From: Marinosulfonomonas sp.
GTDB taxonomy: Bacteria; Pseudomonadota; Alphaproteobacteria; Rhodobacterales; Rhodobacteraceae
NCBI GenBank assembly: GCA_002732995.1
Contig: NVTS01000017.1
Span: 12,623-19,159, forward strand
Direction: 5' to 3'
DNA: 6,537 nt
Position 1 is the first letter of the stretch. Each line of letters opens with the position of its first letter. The position numbers were made by a program, and so were the translations under genes. Of the stretch, positions 1 through 5,042 are shown one piece after another. The notes below the pieces were generated by a model that worked only from the letters and a program-made list of their open reading frames with translations, ran no database searches and was not told where the DNA came from.

Positions 1-285
1 CTGACAATTAGATACCACCGCTTAGAGGCATTTGACGCTTGGAATGCCGTGGTCAGCCCCGTTTGAATATCAGCACCTTGGCGTTTTCAAAGCAAGCCAG
101 TTAACGTGACAACACCAATCTGTGGCGTTTATACGCATATCCTTGTGAAAGCGGCTTTGAAATCGCTCCCCTGTGATGCACAAATTTATGGGGTTGGGAA
201 ACAAAGCGCTTAATCAATGGGCTGCTCCTGTTTCGGACACCGGTGGCGCGGCACTTTTTTGTGCAAGCATTTTACAGAATGTCCA
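1..285. other. Stretch with no supported gene, downstream of tRNA-Trp
   Basis: I find no convincing coding region here on either strand. Frame 1 of the plus strand is open from the window edge to a TGA at 64-66. It could be the last 21 codons of a gene entering from the left, but there is nothing to identify it. In many bacteria tRNA-Trp lies just upstream of secE-nusG; no secE-like start is visible in the 285 bases available on the minus strand. Confidence 0.5.
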
Positions 286-361
286 TGGCAGGGGCTGAGG
301 GACTCGAACCCACGACCCTCGGTTTTGGAGACCGATGCTCTACCAACTGAGCTAAACCCCT
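286..361 (-). tRNA. tRNA-Trp (anticodon CCA)
   Basis: On the minus strand this is a complete 76-nt cloverleaf. The acceptor stem is AGGGGTT with AGCCCCT, followed by discriminator G73 and an encoded CCA end (286-288). The D arm is GCTC/GAGC, the anticodon stem TCGGT/ACCGA, and the loop CTCCAAA carries anticodon CCA (plus strand 326-328), which reads UGG. The T loop is TTCGAGT. One T-stem pair is a U-U mismatch (GTGGG against CCCTC); the rest of the fold is regular, so I take the gene as functional. Confidence 0.97.
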
Positions 362-374
362 AGGACCGAGGGTG

Positions 375-403
375 GGATTACGGCACATACCGACTGGAAT
401 CAA
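375..403 (-). promoter_or_regulatory. Candidate promoter of tRNA-Trp
   Basis: On the minus strand a TTGATT (403-398) is followed after 17 bp by TAATCC (380-375), 13 bp before the mature 5' end of tRNA-Trp. Spacing and position suit a housekeeping sigma-70-type promoter, although both boxes are imperfect. The call rests on sequence inspection only. Confidence 0.4.
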
Positions 404-502
404 GGACCAATGGCAAAGAAACGCATATTGGGTAAAAAACTATGGCATTCTGCCAATACGGTTACGGGCCGAGGGTGGCTCGTTTCTGAACAAGCTGTTC
501 AA

Positions 503-531
503 GAAAAAAGACCGCCCCGAAAGGCGACCTT
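503..531 (-). terminator. Rho-independent terminator behind the minus-strand gene cluster
   Basis: Read on the minus strand, AAGGTCGCC (531-523) pairs with GGCGGTCTT (516-508) over 9 bp with two G-U wobbles. A 6-nt loop separates the arms and a run of T residues follows (from about 509 down to 504). The G-U pairs become A-C mismatches on the plus strand, so the signal is strand-specific. It would end transcripts coming from the VWA remnant and the two small genes before they reach tRNA-Trp. Confidence 0.7.
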
Positions 532-562
532 GAAGTTTTTCCATTGACCTGCCGACATTCAG

Positions 563-1039
563 TTACGGCAAACAATCCAGTTCGTCCGCCATGCTGCCAG
601 TGGTATCGACAACAAAGGCCAGATCAAGGAAGTCAGGTTTCCAGTCGCTGGCAAAGGGTAGCACGATGTGCTTGCGTCCGCCGGTGCTGGAGATTTTTCG
701 CACGGTGACCTCGCCCTGCCCTTGCGGGAATGCACGCAGCTCAACCGCCCCTAAACTCCCGACCCCATGCACGGCAGGGAAAGCGGTGATGTTGCCATCG
801 ACGCCGGAATAGCCGCTATAGAATGGTGCCGAGGCGCCGGGTTTGCGCAATGTCACCCGCACCCCCGGGGCCGGTTTACCGTTCGGGCCTGTCAGCCGCG
901 CCAAAACCGGGTTGGACAGGTTGGCCGCTGGTAGCTTTGTCGCTCTGCGTGCTTTGGTCAGGTATCGCTGAAACGCGGCCATGTTCAGGGTGTCATCGAT
1001 GCGGCCCGCGGTGATCACGCCGGTTCTGGGGGCGCGACG
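563..1039 (-). pseudogene. Remnant of a VWA-domain protein, truncated at both ends
   Basis: The minus-strand frame reads TGVITAGRIDDTLN near its start. It continues with a segment resembling an Ig/carboxypeptidase-regulatory-like fold (GPNGKPAPGVRVTL, then YSGVDGNITAF) and ends in the first strand of a von Willebrand A domain, DLAFVVDTTGSM. In the family the D-x-T/S-G-S motif starts the metal-binding MIDAS site and about 150-200 further residues follow. Here the reading frame leaves the homology just after GSMADEL and stops at 563-565 (TAA). The N-terminal side also looks incomplete: there is no signal peptide, and homology-like sequence runs upstream of the first usable start (GTG at 1018) to the edge of the 91-aa gene. 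I therefore read it as an internal fragment. Intact members are usually exported surface or periplasmic proteins. The exact 5' limit is uncertain by some tens of bases. Confidence 0.72.
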
Positions 1040-1044
1040 TGATG

Positions 1045-1320
1045 CTATTTGGCCTTGGCCGAACGTTTTCTGAGCGGAATATCGAAGCCTTTGCGGCGTA
1101 GCACACTTGCTGTGGAGGCCACGGATCGTGCGGAGGTTTTGGCCTGTGGAAAGTCGACCTTCACCAATTCGATGATTTCGTCATAGCCAAGTTTAGGATC
1201 GGCCAAAAGCTTTGTTACAAGCGTCCCAACCGTCTGTTTTGGGGCTGTGTCGGCCTTTTCGGTCGAAGCTGCCTTGGGCTTGTTCGCTGTCTTGGCACCG
1301 CGAGGTTTCTTGTCTGTCAT
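1045..1320 (-). CDS. Small Lys-rich protein with a possible winged-helix-like C-terminal half (91 aa), function unknown
   Basis: ATG at 1320, TAG at 1047-1045. Residues 1-32 are a basic, low-complexity tail rich in Lys, Ala and Thr, resembling histone-H1-like tails. Residues 33-85 look globular and helical (VGTLVTKLLADPKLGYDEI, then FPQAKTSARSVAS and LRRKGFDIP). The pattern 'FP-x-A-K-T-S-x-x-S-V-A' followed by 'LRRKG' recalls small uncharacterised helical proteins of phages and proteobacteria, but I cannot name the family with confidence. A basic tail plus a short helical domain suggests nucleic-acid binding (inference). The gene lies 22 bp downstream of the 111-aa gene on the same strand, with a weak AGAAAG ribosome site, so the two are probably cotranscribed. 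The 3' end abuts the broken VWA gene. Confidence 0.75.
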   Translation of the reverse strand: MTDKKPRGAKTANKPKAASTEKADTAPKQTVGTLVTKLLADPKLGYDEIIELVKVDFPQAKTSARSVASTASVLRRKGFDIPLRKRSAKAK

Positions 1321-1342
1321 GGTTTATGCTTTCTGAATGGGT

Positions 1343-1678
1343 TTATGCAAAAATGGCGTCGATTTGGGGCTGAGAGATGCCGCTTACAACTTCAATGCTG
1401 AAATGTGCACCCGCGTGATAAATGTTGCCGCTGTCGCATTGCTCAAAGGTGGCCCTGCCCAATTCAAAGCCTTTGAAACCATCGGCCTCAAGTTCCTGTC
1501 GTGCTGCCTGTAAGGCTGCATCAACGTCTTTGGCGCAAAGATCAAAGGCGTCAAATTTGTCGATGCCCTGGGATTCGCTCACATAGTCCCCTGGGAAAAG
1601 GCTGGTTAGCGCCGTTGCCACATGAAGTTCGGCGATCTTGCCTCTTTGGGTTGTTGTCAATTTCTCTTGGTCAATCAT
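1343..1678 (-). CDS. Acidic 111-aa protein of unknown function, divergent from the HTH regulator
   Basis: The start at 1678 (protein MIDQEKLTTTQRGK...) is chosen because AAGGA lies 8 nt upstream (1691-1687). An ATG three codons earlier at 1687 overlaps that ribosome site, and longer readings would run through the palindrome. The protein is acidic overall (about 18 Asp+Glu against 8 Lys+Arg) and has no signal peptide or membrane segment. Residues 8-22, TTQRGKIAELHVATA, resemble the 'G-x-x-x-E-x-x-V-A' opening helix of some PD-(D/E)XK nuclease-fold proteins. The following D...ExK motif is not visible, so I do not assign that fold. The gene ends with TAA at 1343-1345, 22 bp before the Lys-rich gene. 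The palindrome at 1692-1710 sits right over its leader, so it is probably controlled by the neighbouring HTH protein (inference). Confidence 0.75.
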   Translation of the reverse strand: MIDQEKLTTTQRGKIAELHVATALTSLFPGDYVSESQGIDKFDAFDLCAKDVDAALQAARQELEADGFKGFELGRATFEQCDSGNIYHAGAHFSIEVVSGISQPQIDAIFA

Positions 1679-1691
1679 GATTTTCATCCTT

Positions 1692-1710
1692 TTTTGGGAT
1701 AATCCCAAAA
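1692..1710. promoter_or_regulatory. Perfect 19-bp palindrome, probable operator of the divergent region
   Basis: TTTTGGGAT and ATCCCAAAA form two perfect 9-bp arms around a single central A. The site lies between the divergent starts of the 111-aa gene (1678) and the HTH gene (1755), just upstream of the ribosome site of the former. Operators of short Xre-type dimers usually look like this, so autoregulation plus control of the minus-strand pair is the likely reading. The centre also contains GATAAT (1698-1703), a possible -10 element for the plus strand, though no good -35 stands at the right distance. Confidence 0.65.
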
Positions 1711-1712
1711 CC

Positions 1713-1741
1713 GAATTACCGCTTCTCGCACAACTGGTCAA
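1713..1741 (-). promoter_or_regulatory. Candidate promoter for the minus-strand small-gene pair
   Basis: On the minus strand TTGACC (1741-1736) is followed after 17 bp by TAATTC (1718-1713). Transcription would begin at about 1706, inside the palindrome, so a bound repressor would block initiation. The -35 box is good and the -10 box weak. Confidence 0.35.
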
Positions 1742-1754
1742 ATGGAACGTGCGA

Positions 1755-1985
1755 TTGTCAAAGAGCATCTATAACGAAGAATACCGCAAACTCATCGACG
1801 CGCTGAAATCCGCAAGGATCGCGGCTGGCATGACGCAGCAACAGGTGGCTGACGCTTTGGGCAAGCCGCAGTCATTTGTCGCCAAAGTCGAAGGGTATGA
1901 GCGGCGGTTGGATGTGATTGAATTCATTGCAATCTGCAAGGTTGTCGATGCCGATTTGTTCGACATTCTTAAGGCCAACTTATAA
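1755..1985 (+). CDS. Short Xre/Cro-type HTH regulator (76 aa)
   Basis: This is a DNA-binding protein made almost wholly of one HTH_3 (Xre/Cro-C1) domain. Residues 10-26 form the first helix. T27-A34 (TQQQVADA) is the second HTH helix, and K37-E46 (KPQSFVAKVE) is the recognition helix region. The ending ERRLDVIEFI is the usual continuation of this small family, in which most members are 65-90 aa. I chose the TTG at 1755 because GGAA lies 7 nt upstream and the protein then begins MSKSIYNEEY, as relatives do. GTG at 1749 is the alternative. In-frame codons further upstream overlap the opposite gene and read unlike a protein. The palindrome at 1692-1710 is its likely operator. It heads the row HTH, DUF5131, TcmP on one strand and probably regulates it as well as itself. 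Confidence 0.88.
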   Translation: MSKSIYNEEYRKLIDALKSARIAAGMTQQQVADALGKPQSFVAKVEGYERRLDVIEFIAICKVVDADLFDILKANL

Positions 1986-1987
1986 AT

Positions 1988-2015
1988 TTGACCTACAATT
2001 TTTGTTGCTTAAATG
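1988..2015 (+). promoter_or_regulatory. Weak candidate promoter between the HTH and DUF5131 genes
   Basis: TTGACC (1988-1993), just after the HTH stop codon, is followed after 16 bp by TAAATG (2010-2015). It could give the DUF5131-tcmP pair a start independent of the regulator. Boxes and spacing are acceptable but not strong. Confidence 0.28.
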
Positions 2016-2060
2016 TTCTTTCCGCATTAGAAATTGATTGACAAGGGTGAGCAACAAAAA
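1999..2060 (+). repeat. 11-bp inverted repeat in the leader of the DUF5131 gene
   Basis: TTTTTGTTGCT at 1999-2009 is the exact reverse complement of AGCAACAAAAA at 2050-2060, with 40 nt between. The right arm ends 9 nt before the DUF5131 ATG and overlaps the end of the only purine-rich stretch (AAGGGTGAG, 2043-2051). In RNA the pairing could affect translation start. It could also be a protein-binding pair of half-sites, or chance in an AT-rich leader. Confidence 0.4.
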
Positions 2061-2069
2061 AGCAACGAT

Positions 2070-2846
2070 ATGGCTGAAACACAGATCGAGTGGACAGATG
2101 CGACATGGAACCCGGTTGCCGGTTGCTCAATCATGTCTGCTGGTTGCACCAACTGTTATGCGATGAACATGGCAAAGCGTCTGGAAGCCATGGGTGTCGA
2201 AAAATACAAAGGCCTAACGCGGAAATCAGGCAAGAGAACAATCTGGAATGGTGTTGTGCATGAAGATCACAAATCTTTAGACATCCCTAGAAAATGGCGG
2301 AAGCCACGGAAAATATTCGTGAATTCCATGAGTGATTTATTCCATCCCAGCGTTTCAGAGAGCTTTGTGTCAGATGTTTGGAAGGTGATGCAAGAAACGC
2401 CGCAACATCAGTATCAAATTTTGACAAAGCGCCCTGACCGAATGGCTGAAATTCTAAAGCGAGTTTGTCCAACGCCATTGAAAAATGTATGGCTTGGCAC
2501 AAGCGTTGAGGGCGAGGCTGTTGTTGGTCGGATTGACGAATTGTTAAAAGTTCCAGCCGAAATCCGTTTTATCTCATTCGAACCCTTGATTGACAGCGTT
2601 GGGCCGATTGAACTAGCCGGCATCGACTGGGCTATCGTTGGTGGTGAAAGTGGCAAGGATGCTCGGCCAATCAAGGAAATTTGGATTGATGAAATCCATA
2701 CAGCTTGCAAGGAGTCAAAAACTGCTTTTTTCTTCAAGCAATGGGGGACGTGGGGCAAGGATAATAAAAGGCGCTCCAAGAAATTGAATGGGCGAGATTA
2801 CCGCGAGCGAACCTGGGATGAGATGCCAATTCAAGTAAGTATTTGA
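2070..2846 (+). CDS. DUF5131 family (phage Gp37/Gp68) three-Cys-motif protein, 258 aa
   Basis: Recognised from the family's opening, IEWTDATWNPVAGC, and from its spaced cysteines C19, C26 and C29 (C-x6-C-x2-C, ending CTNCYA). These resemble the iron-sulfur cluster loop of radical-SAM-type enzymes. Other family signatures follow in order: IFVNSMSDLFHP (about 82-93), LTKRPDRM (118-125), NVWLGTSVE (139-147), RFISFEPLID (166-175), AIVGGESG (188-195) and FFFKQWG (220-226). The length is normal for the family. The reaction is not known to me; iron-sulfur or radical-SAM chemistry is inferred from the cysteine motif. ATG at 2070 is preferred because relatives begin with MAE-T-x-IEWTDATWNP. A TTG at 2034 is in frame, and neither has a strong ribosome site. 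It precedes tcmP by 26 bp on the same strand, the classic pairing. Its composition is more AT-rich than the flanks, suggesting acquisition by transfer. Confidence 0.93.
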   Translation: MAETQIEWTDATWNPVAGCSIMSAGCTNCYAMNMAKRLEAMGVEKYKGLTRKSGKRTIWNGVVHEDHKSLDIPRKWRKPRKIFVNSMSDLFHPSVSESFVSDVWKVMQETPQHQYQILTKRPDRMAEILKRVCPTPLKNVWLGTSVEGEAVVGRIDELLKVPAEIRFISFEPLIDSVGPIELAGIDWAIVGGESGKDARPIKEIWIDEIHTACKESKTAFFFKQWGTWGKDNKRRSKKLNGRDYRERTWDEMPIQVSI

Positions 2847-2872
2847 TTTAAGAACTAGATAGGAAATTCGAC

Positions 2873-4102
2873 TTGGTATCAAAGCCTTATCAATGGACAG
2901 ACGGTGCCACACTGGAAGAGCATTCGAAACGAAAGCATAAAATTTTACGCGAGTATTTTCGGCAGTATATTTTAGTTCGCTGTCAAATGCCAAAGCAAAC
3001 CAAATTTCGCCTAGCCATTGTTGATGGGTTTGCAGGAGCTGGGCGCTATAATTGCGGTTCTCCTGGCTCACCCATAATTTTCATTGAAGTATTGGCAGCA
3101 ACTCTTAATGAGATCAACCTTCGCAAGGCAAGTGAGGGTCTGCCTACTGTAGAAATTGAATGTTTTTTACAACTCAACGATTTTGAGCCGCAAGTGGTCG
3201 AACTTCTCAAAGAAAACATTGCGCCAATAATTGCAGGTTCAAAAGAAACATGCCAAAAACTATCTTTGATCGTTGAATATTCGAGCGGCAAGTTTGAAGA
3301 CCTTTACCCCAAGTTTGCCAGCAGAATCCATGACGGCCGTTTTCGGAATATCATCTATAATCTGGATCAATGCGGACACACCCATGTAGAGCGGACAACA
3401 CTCGACAAAATTATGAAATCAGAAAATTCAGTAGAAATCTTCTACACTTATGCCATTCAGGCACTGATAACCTATTTGGATAAATCCGACCCCCAAGCCG
3501 TGCAGAGGAAATACCAGCACCTTCATATTGACCCCGACCAGTTTAACTTTCTGGATGAAAAGCTGGGCAACCAAGAATGGATGGGCGCAGCTGAAAAACT
3601 TGTCTTTGATCACTTTCAGGAATGTGCACCTTTCGTAAGCCCGTTTTCCATCAACAACCCTGATGGATGGCGATATTGGTTTCTGCACTTCGCCCGCTCG
3701 CATCGGGCGCGCCAAGTATACAATGTCATTTTACACGAAAACAGTAGCCAGCAGGCCCACTTTGGGCGTTCAGGATTAAGAATGCTGGCCTATAATCCCG
3801 AGCATGAAAGCGGGTCATTATACTTGTTCGACCAAACAGCCCGAGACTCCGCAAAAGAACAGTTAATGGATGACATTCCAAAACTTATTTCCGAAAACGG
3901 GGACAACATTACTGCTGAAGATTTCTATCTTAGCATTTACAATGAAACGCCCGCTCACAAAGACGATATTCATCAGGCGATAATGGACAACCCTGATCTT
4001 GAGGTAATGACTTCAAACGGCGGAGAACGCAGAAAAGCTCATACGATCAAATCAGAGGATACGATACACCTAAAAAGGCAGCGTAGCTTCACCTGGAAAT
4101 GA
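2873..4102 (+). CDS. tcmP: Three-Cys-motif partner protein TcmP, 409 aa
   Basis: TcmP proteins are named for their constant association with three-Cys-motif (DUF5131) proteins, as here. Near the N-terminus the protein has the expected HSKRKHKILREYFRQYI (about 17-33). The glycine-rich IVDGFAGAGRY (49-59) plus GSPGSP (62-67) resembles motif I of Rossmann-fold, SAM-dependent methyltransferases. NIIYNLDQCGH (159-169) stands where such enzymes carry the acidic 'D-P-F/P-G' catalytic-loop motif, so the usual Pro is replaced. A conserved-looking C-terminal part holds GWRYWFLHFARSHRARQVYN (about 265-284) and HFGRSGLRMLAYNP. There is no signal peptide or membrane segment, so it is cytoplasmic. The start is TTG at 2873, supported by AGGA 8 nt upstream (2861-2864). 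Methyltransferase-like activity is inference; no substrate is known to me. No convincing terminator lies between its TGA and tRNA-Leu. Confidence 0.92.
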   Translation: MVSKPYQWTDGATLEEHSKRKHKILREYFRQYILVRCQMPKQTKFRLAIVDGFAGAGRYNCGSPGSPIIFIEVLAATLNEINLRKASEGLPTVEIECFLQLNDFEPQVVELLKENIAPIIAGSKETCQKLSLIVEYSSGKFEDLYPKFASRIHDGRFRNIIYNLDQCGHTHVERTTLDKIMKSENSVEIFYTYAIQALITYLDKSDPQAVQRKYQHLHIDPDQFNFLDEKLGNQEWMGAAEKLVFDHFQECAPFVSPFSINNPDGWRYWFLHFARSHRARQVYNVILHENSSQQAHFGRSGLRMLAYNPEHESGSLYLFDQTARDSAKEQLMDDIPKLISENGDNITAEDFYLSIYNETPAHKDDIHQAIMDNPDLEVMTSNGGERRKAHTIKSEDTIHLKRQRSFTWK

Positions 4103-4143
4103 TCAGAAAATATTCGTAATCAACTGTTTTTATAGTATAAATT

Positions 4144-4228
4144 TGGTGCGGGCGGTGGGACTCGAACCCACACGGCCTAGGGCCCAGAGATTTTAAGTCT
4201 CTTATGTCTACCATTCCATCACGCCCGC
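4144..4228 (-). tRNA. tRNA-Leu (anticodon UAA)
   Basis: Complete 85-nt class II tRNA on the minus strand. Acceptor GCGGGCG pairs with CGCCCGC, with discriminator A and an encoded CCA (4144-4146). The D stem is ATG/CAT, the anticodon stem AGAGA/TCTCT, and the loop CTTAAAA carries anticodon TAA (plus strand 4193-4195). A long variable arm built on GGCC-CTA-GGCC is followed by T arm GTGGG/CCCAC with loop TTCGAGT. It lies tail-to-tail with tcmP. The 5' half is repeated in diverged form at 4335-4374. Confidence 0.97.
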
Positions 4229-4254
4229 ATCTGGCGTTATCTCTAAACTTCTGC

Positions 4255-4274
4255 ATCGGGCCTATATCGGGCCT
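4255..4274 (+). repeat. Two adjacent 9-bp direct repeats (ATCGGGCCT)
   Basis: ATCGGGCCT occurs at 4255-4263 and again at 4266-4274, 11 bp apart, between the intact tRNA-Leu and the tRNA fragment. Short direct repeats beside a tRNA crossover point can be integrase arm sites, but two copies alone do not show that. They could equally be a chance duplication in the tRNA leader. Confidence 0.4.
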
Positions 4275-4334
4275 GAAAACTGATCTTACTCCTTAACGCC
4301 TTGTTTTGTATACGTTTAACCGCACGAAACAAAG

Positions 4335-4374
4335 GATTTTAAGTCTCTTGTGTCTACCATTCCACCACGCGGGC
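4335..4374 (-). pseudogene. 5' half of a second tRNA-Leu(UAA), probable attachment-site remnant
   Basis: The 40 bases match the 5' half of the intact tRNA-Leu (4189-4228) at 36 positions, and a 15-base core (4335-4349) is identical. The match stops abruptly after the anticodon loop and two bases of the 3' anticodon stem, a well-known crossover point of tRNA-targeting integrases. The four differences are not random. Two are in the D stem and compensate one another (A10-U25 in the intact gene becomes G10-C25 here). Two change acceptor positions 3 and 4, giving GCCCGCG in place of GCGGGCG. So this half came from a once-functional, different tRNA-Leu gene. Its own 3' half is not in the window. 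Confidence 0.75.
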
Positions 4375-4442
4375 ATAATTGCGGGATCAAGATGCAGCCG
4401 CGACAATAGCGGGTGCATTGGTAAGGGCAAGAGGGGAAAGCG

Positions 4443-4998
4443 TTAAATACCTTCGCCCGCGGGCTGGATCAGCATCGAGCGTTCCGGCAACCACAGGTTC
4501 AGCGCCAATGCCGCGCGCAATGTGGCCTGTCCGGCATCCATCCGGCCCAATCCCATCAGGGACAGCGCCTTGCCGGATAATGCCGCAATATGGGTTGGGA
4601 ATAATTCCAGCGCATGCTCCAGATCCCCCAGCGCGCTGGCGCAATCCGCCCGTAAACCTCCACAAACGCCTGCTGGTTATAGCCTTCCACATAGTCAGGA
4701 AATAGGCAACCAATTCACCCAATGCCGCATCATAGTCATAGGCCTCGCGCCGCTCGATCCCGCAGTCCAGCAACCTCTGCGCCGGTGCATCCGGCGCATC
4801 CCGCCACAGCAGCCACATTTCACGGTTGATCTGTCGCGCTGCGGCCTCATTCTGCACGCTTTGCACCTTGGCAATCAACGACGCCAGCACATCGCCGTGG
4901 TCAGGCGCCGCGGGGCATTCCGCAGCCGCCACAGGTGTTGCCATCATCAATGTCAGACGATCCAGCGCATAAGGTATTTGACCCCATTTCAGCCCCAT
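4443..4998 (-). pseudogene. Frameshifted TPR-repeat protein with signal peptide
   Basis: Read on the minus strand from ATG 4998 (an in-frame GTG at 5010 is an alternative), the product begins with a plausible export signal ending ATPVAAAECPAAP. It continues through AARQINREMWLLWRDAPDAP and GIERREAYDYDAALGELVAY. The frame then shifts by one at about 4698-4704 and continues as PDYVEGYNQQAFVEV. It shifts again at about 4648-4652 and continues as ASALGDLEHALELFPTHIAA, LSGKALSLMGLGRMDAG and LRAALALN, ending at TAA 4445-4443. Each break is explained by loss of one base. The restored protein of about 185 aa is a periplasmic tetratricopeptide-repeat protein of the type common in Rhodobacterales, whose partners are unknown. 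Any translated product would lose the TPRs. Confidence 0.85.
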
Positions 4999-5042
4999 GC
5001 GCCAATTCACAAGCTAAGGAAGCTCTGAACAACATCCCCGCA

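Noticed and set aside
438..458. Hairpin TGGCA/TGCCA followed on the minus strand by a T-run, as a second terminator
   Set aside because: The stem is only 5 bp with a 3-nt loop and mismatches on extension. The stronger terminator at 503-531 already closes the minus-strand transcript.
1638..1754. Longer N-terminus for the HTH protein, starting at TTG 1638 or ATG 1677
   Set aside because: The extra residues (MPLWVVVNFSW..., then IMIFILFW...) look like out-of-frame translation of the opposite gene and of the palindrome, and relatives start at about SKSIYNEEY.
1679..1768. Longer form of the acidic protein starting at 1768
   Set aside because: It would translate through the palindrome and promoter region, and the AAGGA site fits the start at 1678.
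286..4228. The region between tRNA-Trp and tRNA-Leu as one integrative element with tRNA-Trp as its left attachment site
   Set aside because: No duplicated part of tRNA-Trp and no integrase gene is present between them. Only the tRNA-Leu side shows a repeat.
4379..5028. Two long plus-strand reading frames (108 and 168 codons) across the TPR region
   Set aside because: They are antisense shadows of the minus-strand TPR pseudogene, with arginine/proline-rich composition and no recognisable domain.
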